Source: SHZI01 sp963698405
Lineage (GTDB): Bacteria > Pseudomonadota > Gammaproteobacteria > Steroidobacterales > GCA-2729495
Direction of reading: 5' to 3'
Length of the DNA: 64,000 nt
NCBI GenBank assembly: GCA_963698405.1
Contig: CAVOQT010000017.1
Coordinates: forward strand, 496,001-560,000
The notes beneath the pieces are model-generated. The model was not told where the DNA came from and ran no database searches. It saw only the letters and a list, made by a program, of their open reading frames with translations. Of this stretch, positions 1 to 8,704 are shown piece after piece. Numbering within the stretch: the stretch's first letter is position 1; each line of letters starts with the position of its first letter. Both the position numbers and the translations under genes were made by a program.

Positions 1-1535
1 CGGTCGGAATACTGCGCAAGACACCTTCAGCTGAAAGTTCAAGCGCATGGGCGCAGGGCGGTATCGCTGCAGCCATTGACCCCGAGGATTCCACCGCGCA
101 GCACGCAGCTGACACCCTGACAGCAGGCGCCGGGCTCTGCAAACCGGAAACCGTGGATTTCGTGGTCGGCAAGGCCCCGCGCGCAATCCGCTGGCTGATG
201 GACCAGGGCGTGCAGTTCACGCCTGTCGATGACAGCCGGCCGGAAGAACTGCACCTCACCCGTGAGGGCGGCCATTCACGCCGCCGCGTAGTGCATACAA
301 CCGATGCCACCGGCGATGCCGTGATTAGCCGTCTGGCGGCACGTGCGGAAGCTCATGCGGGCATCCGGATGCTCGACGAGCGCATCGGTATCGACCTGGT
401 CACCACGGAAAAACTTCGGCTACCCGGGCGCAACCGCTGCGTGGGCGCCTATGCGCTGAATCGTGATACCGGACAAGTGGAGACCATCGCTGCGCGCGCG
501 GTGATTCTCGCGACAGGCGGTGCTGCAAAGGTCTATCTGTATACGACAAATCCGGACACCTCTACCGGCGATGGCATTGCCATGGCCTGGCGTGCCGGCT
601 GCCGCGTGGCCAACATGGAGTTCGTGCAGTTTCACCCGACCTGCCTGTTTCACCCGCTGGCCAAATCGCTGCTGATTTCAGAAGCTGTGCGTGGCGAAGG
701 CGGTGTACTGCGACTTCCGGACGGTCGTCGATTCATGCCGGATCATGATCCGCGAGCAGAGCTCGCACCGCGCGATATCGTTGCACGAGCCATCGATGCG
801 GAAATGAAACGCGGTGGCTTTGACTGCGTGTATCTCGACATCAGCCACAAACCGGCCACTGAAATCACACGTCATTTCCCGAATATCCGGCAACGGTTGC
901 TCGGCTTTGGCATCGACATCACCCGCGATCCGATTCCTGTCGTGCCAGCCGCACACTACTCCTGCGGCGGTATCATCACGGATCTTGATGCAGCAACCGA
1001 TCTGCGCGGATTGTTTGCGGTAGGCGAATGCACCTGCACCGGCCTGCACGGGGCAAACCGGCTGGCCAGCAATTCATTGCTCGAATGCCTGGTGTTTGGC
1101 GAAGCCGCGCACAACCGCATCCTTCGCGATCTGGCTGAAGATACGGCGCTGATACCCGACATCCCGCCATGGGATGAAAGCCGTGTCACAGACCCCGACG
1201 AGCAGGTGGTCGTCTCGCACAACTGGGACGAACTGCGGCGTTTCATGTGGGACTATGTCGGTATCGTGCGTACCAACAAGCGGCTCGCACGCGCCCGCCA
1301 TCGCGCCGATCTGCTGCGCGGAGAAATCACCGAGTTCTACAGTCACTTCCGCGTCACCAACGATCTGATCGAACTGCGCAATCTGGCGCTGATCGCCGAA
1401 CTCACCATCATCAGCGCCCAGGCACGTCACGAAAGCCGCGGACTGCACTGCAACCGGGATTATCCGCATGCGCTGCCGGATACTGAGGTACGTGACACGA
1501 TTCTGAGTCCCGGGCGCATCCAACCAGTCCGCTAA
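1..1535 (+). CDS. nadB: L-aspartate oxidase NadB (5' partial)
   Basis: FAD enzyme that oxidises L-aspartate to iminoaspartate, the first step of de novo NAD synthesis, in the cytoplasm. The frame is open from base 3, so the N-terminus with the GxGxxG dinucleotide motif lies outside the window. Visible family motifs: SSAWAQGGIAAA near the left edge, SEAVRGEGG with the active-site Arg around 680-710, VPAAHYSCGGI with the active-site His near 940-970, and GLHGANRLASNSLLE (FAD contact) near 1040-1085. The helical C-terminal domain ends normally at 1535. The SSAWAQGG and HYSCGG forms separate it from succinate dehydrogenase flavoprotein. The gene is intact as far as seen and lies 40 bases before the aceE start, same strand. 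Confidence 0.95.
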   Translation, partial: VGILRKTPSAESSSAWAQGGIAAAIDPEDSTAQHAADTLTAGAGLCKPETVDFVVGKAPRAIRWLMDQGVQFTPVDDSRPEELHLTREGGHSRRRVVHTTDATGDAVISRLAARAEAHAGIRMLDERIGIDLVTTEKLRLPGRNRCVGAYALNRDTGQVETIAARAVILATGGAAKVYLYTTNPDTSTGDGIAMAWRAGCRVANMEFVQFHPTCLFHPLAKSLLISEAVRGEGGVLRLPDGRRFMPDHDPRAELAPRDIVARAIDAEMKRGGFDCVYLDISHKPATEITRHFPNIRQRLLGFGIDITRDPIPVVPAAHYSCGGIITDLDAATDLRGLFAVGECTCTGLHGANRLASNSLLECLVFGEAAHNRILRDLAEDTALIPDIPPWDESRVTDPDEQVVVSHNWDELRRFMWDYVGIVRTNKRLARARHRADLLRGEITEFYSHFRVTNDLIELRNLALIAELTIISAQARHESRGLHCNRDYPHALPDTEVRDTILSPGRIQPVR

Positions 1536-1575
1536 TCGGGTTATCCTCTCCTGCAGTTCCGTGGAGCATGCAGAG

Positions 1576-4270
1576 ATGGCTGTACGACGCACAGATATGG
1601 ACCCGGGTGATGACGAACTGCGGGAGTGGATCGACTCCATAGAGTCCGTACTGGAAAACGAGGGCCCCGAGCGGGCCAAGGCCCTGTTCCGTGCAGTACG
1701 CGACTACCTGACCGATGCAAACGTCATCATCGAGGACGCGACGCTCAACACCCCCTATCGCAACACCATTCCGCTGGAACAGCAGCCCGCCTATCCGGGC
1801 AATATCGAAATCGAACAACGCATTGAGAACATCAACCGATGGAATGCGATGGCCATGGTGCTGCGCGGCTACGACAGCGGCACCGGAGTCGGCGGCCACA
1901 TCGGCACCTACGCCTCAGGCGCAACCATGCTTGAGGTCGGTTTGCAGCATTTCTTCCGCAACAAGAGCGCTGATTATGGCGGCGACCTGATCAGTATCCA
2001 GGCCCACTGCGCGCCGGGAATCTATGCGCGTGCGCTGCTGGAGGGCCGACTTTCGGTTGATCAGCTGAAAAATTTCCGGCGCGAACTGGCACCCGGCGGC
2101 GGGCTGTCATCCTATCCTCATCCACGCAACATGCCGGACTTCTGGGCTTCGCCGTGTGCCTCGATGGGGCTCTCCACACCCAGTTGCATCTACCAGGCGC
2201 GCTTCGCCAAGTATCTGGAAAACCGCGGCCTGAAACCGAAGAACGGCGGCAAGGTCTGGAACTTCATCGGTGATGGCGAAGCCGATGAACCCGAGGTGCT
2301 CGGCACGATCAACATCGCTGCACGTGAGCGACTCGACAATCTGATCATGGTCGTCAACTGCAATCTGCAGCGGCTCGATGGCCCGGTACGCGGCAACGGC
2401 AAGATCATCCAGGAACTCGAGCGCAGCTTCCGTGGCGCAAACTGGAATGTGATCAAGGTGATCTGGAGTGGTGACTGGGACGCGCTCTTCGCCATAGATC
2501 ACGACGGCGTACTGCAGGCACGCATGGAGCGTGCCGTGGACGGCGACTACCAGATGTACTCGGTATCCAGCGGCCCTGAAGTGCGCGCACACTGGGTCGA
2601 AGACGACCCGCGGCTTGCCGACATCATGCGCGTACGCTCTGATGAAGAAATCCGCTGCATCAAGCGCGGCGGCCATGACCAGCGCAAGATCTACGCAGCA
2701 TTCAAACGCGCCATGCAGAGCGAAGGCCGGCCAACCGTCATCCTGATCAAGACCATCAAGGGCTACGGCATGCAGGGCTACGAAGGCTCGAATGTCGTAC
2801 ATCAGAAAAAGAACCTGGCGCTGGAAGAACGCCAGGAAACCGCACGACGGCTGGGTATCCCGCTATCCGATGCAGCGGCAGCCCGGGCCGATTTTTACTG
2901 CCCCCCCGCAGACAGTGAGGAAATCCGCTATCTGGATACCCGGCGTACAGAACTGGGCGGCGCCTGGCCACAGCGGCAGGTCAATTGCCCTGCCCTGCCC
3001 GCACCACCCCTGGCGCTGTTTCAGGAGCAACTGAACGGCTCCGGCGAGCGCACCCTGTCCACGACCATGGCTTTTGTACGCATGCTCTCAAAGCTCATGG
3101 ACCAGCCCGAGCTGGGTCGTTACATCGTGCCGATCGTGCCGGATGAGGCACGTACCTTTGGCATGGAGGCCCTGTTCCGCAAGGCTGGTATTTACTCTTC
3201 CGAAGGTCAGAAGTACCGGCCCGTAGACAGCTCGACGCTGATGCCCTATCGCGAAGCTACCGATGGCCAGATCCTGCAGGAAGGCATCTGCGAAGCCGGT
3301 GCGATGGCTTCCTTCCTCGCTGCCGGCACCGCCTATGCGATCCATGGCGTACCAACGATCCCTTTCTATATTTTCTATTCGATCTTCGGCTTTCAGCGGG
3401 TCGGCGACATGATCTGGAGCTGCGGTGACATGCTTTGTCGCGGCTTTCTGCTCGGCGGCACATCCGGTCGCACGACGCTGAACGGCGAAGGACTTCAGCA
3501 TCAGGATGGCCACTCGCAAGTCATCGCCAGCACCGTACCGAATCTGCTCAGCTACGACCCGGCCTTCGCCGGCGAACTCGCGGTGATCATCCGCGAGGGC
3601 ATTCGCCGGATGTACGAGCAGCAGGAAACGGTTTTCTACTACATCACCATCCATAACGAAAACTACGCCATGCCACCGATGGCAGATGGCACGGCAGACG
3701 GAATCATTCGCGGCATGTATCGCTTTCAGGCCTGCGAAGGCTGTGGCCGACAAGGGGCGCAAGGCACACCTGTTCGGCAGTGGCGCGATCATGACTGAGG
3801 TGCTGCGCGCACAGGCGTTGCTGGCAACGCTCGGTGTTTCCGCAGATGTCTGGAGTGTCACCAGCTACAACGAACTGTGCCGTGAGGGGCTGCGCGTCGA
3901 GCGCCAGAACCACCTCGCACCGGACAGCACAGCATCGCAGCCGTATATCGCCGAATTGCTGACTGCCGAGCAAGGCGTATTCATCGCAGCCAGCGATTAC
4001 ATGAAATCACTGCCACTCAGCATCGCCCGCTGGGTACCTGGCCCCTACGTGGTGCTCGGCACGGACGGTTACGGACTCAGCGAGTCACGGGCCGACCTGC
4101 GCAACTGGTTTGAGGTGAGTGCGGAATACATTGCCTGGGCCGCGCTGGCAGCCCTGTACGATACGGGTGCTGTGTCTGCAGCTGAACTCAAGGCAGCGGT
4201 CAGTACCCTCGGCATCAACCAGCACAAGCCTGACCCGGCCTGCGCTGGACCGGCGACAGCCAAGCGCTGA
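1576..4270 (+). CDS. aceE: Pyruvate dehydrogenase E1 component, homodimeric AceE type (one frameshift)
   Basis: TPP-dependent E1 of the pyruvate dehydrogenase complex; decarboxylates pyruvate and acetylates the E2 lipoyl group. About 898 residues once one frameshift is bridged, the usual AceE length. The TPP/Mg motif starts at GDGEADEPE (residue about 230) and ends at VVNCN. The central part (MASFLAAGTAYA, then GGTSGRTTLNGEGLQHQDGHS) and the C-terminal LGTDGYGLSESR are typical AceE. Frame 1 runs to a stop at 3798, but homology moves to frame 2 near 3742, where one extra T in GGC-t-GTG restores EG-VADKGRKAHLFGSG. The ATG at 1576 is preferred over the GTG at 1561 because GGAG lies about 9 bases before it. 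No aceF or lpd follows; a terminator closes the gene. The shift is probably a sequence error. Confidence 0.93.
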
Positions 4271-4289
4271 GCAACAGGATGCCGAAACG

Positions 4290-4320
4290 AAAAAAGCCCC
4301 GCTTTGCAGCGGGGCTTTTT
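4290..4320. terminator. Bidirectional rho-independent terminator
   Basis: A GC-rich stem (AGCCCCGCT / AGCGGGGCT, loop TTGC) is flanked by an A-run on the left and a T-run on the right, so it works in both directions. It lies 20 bases after the aceE stop and 27 bases after the stop of the converging PEP-CTERM gene. Confidence 0.93.
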
Positions 4321-4346
4321 CTTGTACGACTATCTTCGCCTGGTAC

Positions 4347-4977
4347 TCAGAGGCCGGAACGCCGGCGGCGTGTAACTCCACCAAGTAACCCGAGGGCTGA
4401 ACCAAACAGCCAGACCGCGGCGGGGACCGGCACCAGAGTGCTGCCACCAAAATAGGCGCTGCCCGGACCAACATTCATGCCTGCCACATGGGCGGCAAAG
4501 AAGTAAGTGCCTTGGGCACCACCAAGACCATTGACCGCGTAATCAAAAATCGTGTCGCCGGCGATGCCGGTAATGCGGAAGAACAGCGGGTTCTGGCGGT
4601 TTGATCCGGTTCCATCCTCCCTAACCTCAAAGGAACCGAAGCCGTCGAGATTCCCGCTGCTGGTACTCCAGCCGGCCGGATCGATGATGTTGGCTGCGGT
4701 CAGGGCGTTGCCAGCGCCGGTGGTATTGAAACCAAAGCGCTGAATGCCGAAGTTGGACCCAGCCGAGGTGGTCAGGGTGGCGAGCGGCGTGACGAGAAAC
4801 TCGATGTCACCAGGATTTGAAACGCTATCGGAAATTGTCACCAGCAGATAGTTGACGCCATCCGCCCAGGTACCCTCGGTATTGCTCTGATCCATGTAGT
4901 AGGAAACAGAGGCGGCATTTGCAGAACCTGCGACAGCCATCAATCCGGCCGCCAGTAGCGATACTGGCTTGTTTCAT
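4347..4977 (-). CDS. PEP-CTERM sorting domain protein (frameshift in signal peptide)
   Basis: Predicted exported protein, about 209 residues, cleaved and sorted by an exosortase. The C-terminus has the tripartite signal: VPVPAA motif, hydrophobic VWLFGSALGLLGG, then RRRR. The mature part is beta-rich and Ser/Gly/Asn-rich with no recognised domain. The open frame starts inside the signal peptide (MAVAGSANA, cleavage before ASVSYY). The real start is the ATG at 4975-4977, which follows AAAGGTG; one extra base at 4971 (AAA-c-AAG) then separates it from KPVSLLAAGLMAVAGSANA. Function unknown. First of five minus-strand PEP-CTERM genes; shares the bidirectional terminator with aceE. Confidence 0.85.
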
Positions 4978-5043
4978 GGAGACACCTTTAATGGCGCTAT
5001 TCTTGTCAGTCAAAAATCGCACACCAACTCTGCAGGGCAATCC

Positions 5044-5823
5044 CTATGCGGCGCGGCGACGCGCAACTCCAAGCAATCCAAGCGCAGAACCGAACAACCA
5101 GACCGCAGCGGGAACCGGCACGACCTGTACGTCCATCGCCACGTTCTCTACACCCCAGCCATCACGAGCGACACGGATCGAGAAGTTGTACTCACCCGTT
5201 ACATTCGGATTGAAGGTGGGAAACAAAGCAGACGGCGTTAGCAGTGCGGTACCGAAATTCGGGCCCGGCACGGGGCAGGTTGTAGCTGCTGTGAGGTAGC
5301 CGAACATCAGGTTCTCGGAACCCTGAGCGATATTCGTCGTCGATCCATAGCACTTGAGCGTAGCCGTGACGTTGATCTTGCCCAGTGTAGAAGCGGCAAG
5401 ATTGTCGAAGGCCGGGTTGAAGTCATAGTAGAGCATGATGTCGTAGTCGGTGAGGATCGGGCTCGGCGGGTTGGCCCCTACGCCCTCGACCTTGATGTAG
5501 TAGTTCCAGTTCCACAACGCGCCAGTCGTCGAACTCTCACCCGCGCCACCGGTATTGCTGCCTGTCCCGGCGTAGAACGTACCCAAATTATTGTTAGTAA
5601 CCGTCGGGTTTGAATAGCGCTCAGTCGCGTTCATCGCGACCGTAATCAGATTGTTGCCATCATAGAACTGATGGGAGACCGCAACAGAACCGTTTGGAAT
5701 CCCGAAGCCACCGAAGTTGGCGCCGGTCAGCGGACCGAAGACATCGTAGACAGGAATTGCCGATGCAATACCTGGCAAAGCCAAGGCACAAATAAGGCCG
5801 GTCAGTTTCGCTGCGTTTTTCAC
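5044..5823 (-). CDS. PEP-CTERM sorting domain protein
   Basis: Exported protein of about 259 residues, intact. Signal peptide with cleavage near GIASA|IPVYD; C-terminal sorting signal VPVPAAVWLFGSALGLLG followed by ARRRAA. The mature part is rich in Gly, Asn, Thr and aromatic residues, has two Cys in the second half (KCYGS, TTCPVPG) and no recognised catalytic domain. The GTG at 5823 is preferred because GGGGAAAAG lies 5 bases upstream; a TTG at 5847 is the alternative. It lies 66 bases before the next minus-strand PEP-CTERM gene. Role unknown; such proteins commonly go to the surface or extracellular matrix. Confidence 0.85.
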   Translation of the reverse strand: MKNAAKLTGLICALALPGIASAIPVYDVFGPLTGANFGGFGIPNGSVAVSHQFYDGNNLITVAMNATERYSNPTVTNNNLGTFYAGTGSNTGGAGESSTTGALWNWNYYIKVEGVGANPPSPILTDYDIMLYYDFNPAFDNLAASTLGKINVTATLKCYGSTTNIAQGSENLMFGYLTAATTCPVPGPNFGTALLTPSALFPTFNPNVTGEYNFSIRVARDGWGVENVAMDVQVVPVPAAVWLFGSALGLLGVARRRAA

Positions 5824-6201
5824 GGATCTTTTCCCCACTTGAACCAAACACGGTTGGCCGCCTTGGCCGCCAACTCTTTATATTCTTGGACTCAGTCTTC
5901 TGTTCATCCTTGTAGCGATCTAAACACGGCACAAGGCCTGACGCAACTATCGTTCGGGAAGCGGATGCAATACCGGAAAATCCTCGTATTTACATAAGCC
6001 AGCGCACCGGACCAGGAAATCAATTTGATGGTAGATCAGGTACCTGAAACAGGATCTGTAGTGTTTCTTGAGGCAGAACAACGACTGCCTGGAAGGATTG
6101 CCGACAACAAGCCCTCTCCGTCGCTGGGCCAAGCCGCAAGTCGCCCGCACCGCAATGCGGCAACCCGAGCTGTTTAATCGAACGGATCAGTACCCAGCCG
6201 T
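5824..6201. other. 378-bp intergenic region between PEP-CTERM genes
   Basis: No convincing gene on either strand. It should hold the promoter for the minus-strand gene starting at 5823 and the 3' end of the gene stopping at 6202. The only structure I see is a 9-bp direct repeat (TTGGCCGCC twice, 5863-5880) whose flanks also form a short imperfect palindrome (GTTGGC...GCCAAC). I looked for a sigma-54 -24/-12 element and found none convincing. Confidence 0.5.
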
Positions 6202-6921
6202 CTACTTCCGGACGCGGGTGAGCAACGCCAGCCCGGCCGTCATCAGCAGCCAGAAGCTGGCCGGTGCTGGAACCACAGCCGTTGCGACCGTCAGGGAAAG
6301 CTTCCGGGCAATGAAGGCCGAGTGGCCTGGCGATTCCGTCACGGCCTGCAGCAGATTGAAAATCGTCAGATCCACGCTGGTTGCGAGGTCGGCGAAGCTG
6401 GTTGCCGGATCGATGCTGTTGGTATAGCTCCAGTTCCGGAACGGCAGCCCGGTCGGCGTTGAACTGCTGAAACCCTCCACCGCTGCAACATCTTCCCGAT
6501 ACCCTGGCCCGTATCCGTCATCGACCAGATCACGTGAGTGCAATACCAGCCCCGCTGTGACACTGCCGCCATTGAACAACTGGTAGTCGCCCGATTCGCT
6601 GATGCTGATTGCACCGATCTCCAACCCGGCCGGAGACCAGATACGGGAAAAATAAAAGCTGCCGCTGCGCTCGTCCAGGCCACCTGGCCCATAGGCCATC
6701 GCGTAATAGACCGACGGCGTAAATCTGAGCACATCGCTGTTGCCAAGCAATCGCGGCACACCGAGCAGCAGCAGGCCATCGTTGACGGCAGGATTGTTGT
6801 CGTACTCATAGCAGACGGTCTGACCACAGAGTTGCACGAGTGCGGCATGAACCGGCATCGTAAATGCAGAAGCGGCCGCAAACACGGCCGCCAAAATGAC
6901 ACGCTGGGAATGTTTTTTCAT
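6202..6921 (-). CDS. PEP-CTERM-like exported protein, CYEYDN family member 3
   Basis: 239 residues, intact. Signal peptide ends near MPVHA|ALVQL. It starts its mature part with LCGQTVCYEYDNN and shares with its two upstream neighbours LLGNSD.LRFTPS, SGDYQ, SSTPTG, a FADLATSVDL segment and KLSLTV, so it is a diverged tandem paralogue. The C-terminal signal is weaker: VPAPASFWLLMTAGLALL then RVRK, which keeps the Pro-x-Pro, the hydrophobic helix and a basic end. A terminator at 7010-7041 separates it from the other two, so it is probably transcribed on its own. Function unknown; no enzyme motif seen. Confidence 0.82.
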   Translation of the reverse strand: MKKHSQRVILAAVFAAASAFTMPVHAALVQLCGQTVCYEYDNNPAVNDGLLLLGVPRLLGNSDVLRFTPSVYYAMAYGPGGLDERSGSFYFSRIWSPAGLEIGAISISESGDYQLFNGGSVTAGLVLHSRDLVDDGYGPGYREDVAAVEGFSSSTPTGLPFRNWSYTNSIDPATSFADLATSVDLTIFNLLQAVTESPGHSAFIARKLSLTVATAVVPAPASFWLLMTAGLALLTRVRK

Positions 6922-7009
6922 AGATAACCCATTCTAATTAATCAGTGTGATCGACATGCGTGGAAGGCAACATAAAACCAAACGGAATCGACACTTTTCC
7001 ATCAGGCAT

Positions 7010-7041
7010 AAAAAAACCCGCGGCACAGCGGGCTCTTTTTT
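7010..7041. terminator. Rho-independent terminator between PEP-CTERM paralogues
   Basis: Stem CCCGC / GCGGG with a six-base loop, preceded by an A-run of seven and followed by CTCTTTTTT. It lies 22 bases after the minus-strand stop at 7064; the A/T symmetry would let it work in either direction. Confidence 0.85.
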
Positions 7042-7063
7042 CGCGCTGTCAATTTACGCGCTA

Positions 7064-7801
7064 TCAATCAGTTCTTCGCCTCAATCCACCCAGCAATGCG
7101 AGCGCCGAAGCCGCCAGCCAGAAGGCGGCGGGTACAGGAACCACCGCGGCCGAAACCGTCAACAGCAACTTCTTCGCGATATAGGCATAGCCGCCGCCAA
7201 CGCCAGCGCTTGCCATCAGGTGATTCTCGATCGACAGATCCACGCTGCTGGCGAGATCGCTGAATACAGCGGCCGGCGAGAGCACGCTGGCGAGGTGCCA
7301 GTTGGCCAGGGGACCGCCAGTGGGAGTCGATGTAGCAAACCACTGGCTGTCAGTGATCTGCTCGGAAAATGGTGAGCCAAAACCAGGGCCGTCATCGACG
7401 AGATCATTGATGCGCACGACGAGATTGGCGCTGACGGAAGCATCACCGATGATCTGATAATCACCATCCTCGGCAATTGAAATCGTGCCCACTTCTCCGC
7501 CAAAGCGGGTAAATATCCTGGAAAACACAAACGTGGCTGATTCACCGGGAGTGGGAATGGCGCTGCCCAGATCCGAATCCGCATCGAATGAACTGGGTGA
7601 GAACTTCAGCGTATCGCTGTTACCGAGCAATACCGGCAATCCATACAAGGCAACACCCGGATTCCCGCCGGCAGCATTATTATCAAACTCATAGCAGATG
7701 GCCGGACCGCAAAGCTGCAGCGTCGCCGCCTGCGCCTGAATGCCAGACAACAGGAACCCGCACAGCGCGATCAGCGCTGCATGATATTTACGGGTGATCA
7801 T
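7064..7801 (-). CDS. PEP-CTERM exported protein, CYEYDN family member 2
   Basis: 245 residues, intact. Signal peptide with cleavage near IQAQA|ATLQL; mature start LCGPAICYEFDNN. Shares with member 1 the blocks DADSD.GS.IPTP, SRIFT..GGE, EDGDYQIIG, STPTGGP..NW, FSDLASSVDLSI and KKLLLTV. C-terminal sorting signal VPVPAAFWLAASALALLGG then RRRTD. Its ATG overlaps the stop of member 1 by four bases (ATGA), so the two are probably translationally coupled. A terminator follows. Two conserved Cys (CGxx[VI]C) could form a disulfide after export (inference). Confidence 0.85.
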   Translation of the reverse strand: MITRKYHAALIALCGFLLSGIQAQAATLQLCGPAICYEFDNNAAGGNPGVALYGLPVLLGNSDTLKFSPSSFDADSDLGSAIPTPGESATFVFSRIFTRFGGEVGTISIAEDGDYQIIGDASVSANLVVRINDLVDDGPGFGSPFSEQITDSQWFATSTPTGGPLANWHLASVLSPAAVFSDLASSVDLSIENHLMASAGVGGGYAYIAKKLLLTVSAAVVPVPAAFWLAASALALLGGLRRRTD

Positions 7802-8520
7802 GCGCGCCTACGCAGCCAGCCGAGCAGGCCGAGACTTGAGCCGAACAGCCAGACGGCAGCTGGAACCGGCACGGTTGAGACCGCAGTGACAGTCAGGCTG
7901 AGCTTCTTTTGTACGAATGCGTAATTTGGCGAAGCCGCAAAAGCCTGCAAGGTGTTCTGTATCGAGAAATCGACATCGGTCGCCAGATCTGAGAACAGCG
8001 CAGCCGGCGTAACGGAACCCGTCAGCGACCAGTTGACGAAGGGACCACCGGTCGGCGTCGAGGTATTCCAGTTGAACTGCGGATTGTCGACTTCCGGAAA
8101 GCCCGGGGTGCTCGCACCATCATCCACATTGTCGACACTCTGCAGGCGCATGTTCACGCTGACAGAACCGGCACCGATGATCTGATAGTCGCCGCTCTCG
8201 GTCACCGATATCGAGGCGATCTCACCACCGTTGGTGGTGTACACGCGGGTGAACTTGAACACCTCAACCCGGGTGGGAGTCGGTATCGGACTACCGTAGT
8301 CGGAATCGGCATTGAAGTTGCTGGGTACAAACTTGAGGGTATTGCCACTCAGGAGCGTCGGCGCACCAAAGGCAAGAATCCCGGGATTGACGATCGCATC
8401 GTTGTCGTACTCGTAGCAGACGTTGACGCCACACAGCGTCACCGGCGCTGCGTTGGCGGATATCGCACCGAAGCCGATGGCGATCGCGCCAAGTCCAGCC
8501 AGAGTTTTCATGCTGCGCAT
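7798..8520 (-). CDS. PEP-CTERM exported protein, CYEYDN family member 1
   Basis: 240 residues from ATG 8520, chosen because GGGGAA lies about 8 bases upstream; a GTG at 8535 is the alternative. Signal peptide cleaved near ISANA|APVTL; mature start LCGVNVCYEYDND. Same conserved blocks as the next two genes downstream. Canonical sorting signal VPVPAAVWLFGSSLGLLGW then RRRA. First gene of a two-gene coupled unit. About 170 bases upstream are non-coding and probably hold the promoter. No enzymatic motif; function unknown. Confidence 0.85.
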   Translation of the reverse strand: MRSMKTLAGLGAIAIGFGAISANAAPVTLCGVNVCYEYDNDAIVNPGILAFGAPTLLSGNTLKFVPSNFNADSDYGSPIPTPTRVEVFKFTRVYTTNGGEIASISVTESGDYQIIGAGSVSVNMRLQSVDNVDDGASTPGFPEVDNPQFNWNTSTPTGGPFVNWSLTGSVTPAALFSDLATDVDFSIQNTLQAFAASPNYAFVQKKLSLTVTAVSTVPVPAAVWLFGSSLGLLGWLRRRA

Positions 8521-8704
8521 CAGATGATTCCCCACTGACTCGTCTCTGAACTGCTCCGGAATATACCGGGCAGCTTCTTTATTAATGGAGTCCAGCTTAG
8601 CCTTTGCATTGCAGCTGAATACAAGTAGACCAGGAATAAATCTTGCGCCTAAGTCATTGTTCGGACAGGGTTTTTATTGAACATAATTCAGGTGACTCAG
8701 AACC

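Noticed and set aside
3686..3798. Possible programmed frameshift in aceE
   Set aside because: No slippery heptamer or stimulatory hairpin is evident, AceE is not known to use recoding, and the same +1 pattern recurs in unrelated genes.
5824..8704. Sigma-54 (PrsR-type) promoters before the PEP-CTERM genes
   Set aside because: I looked for GG-N10-GC with TGGCAC/TTGC context upstream of 5823, 6921 and 8520 and saw no convincing match.
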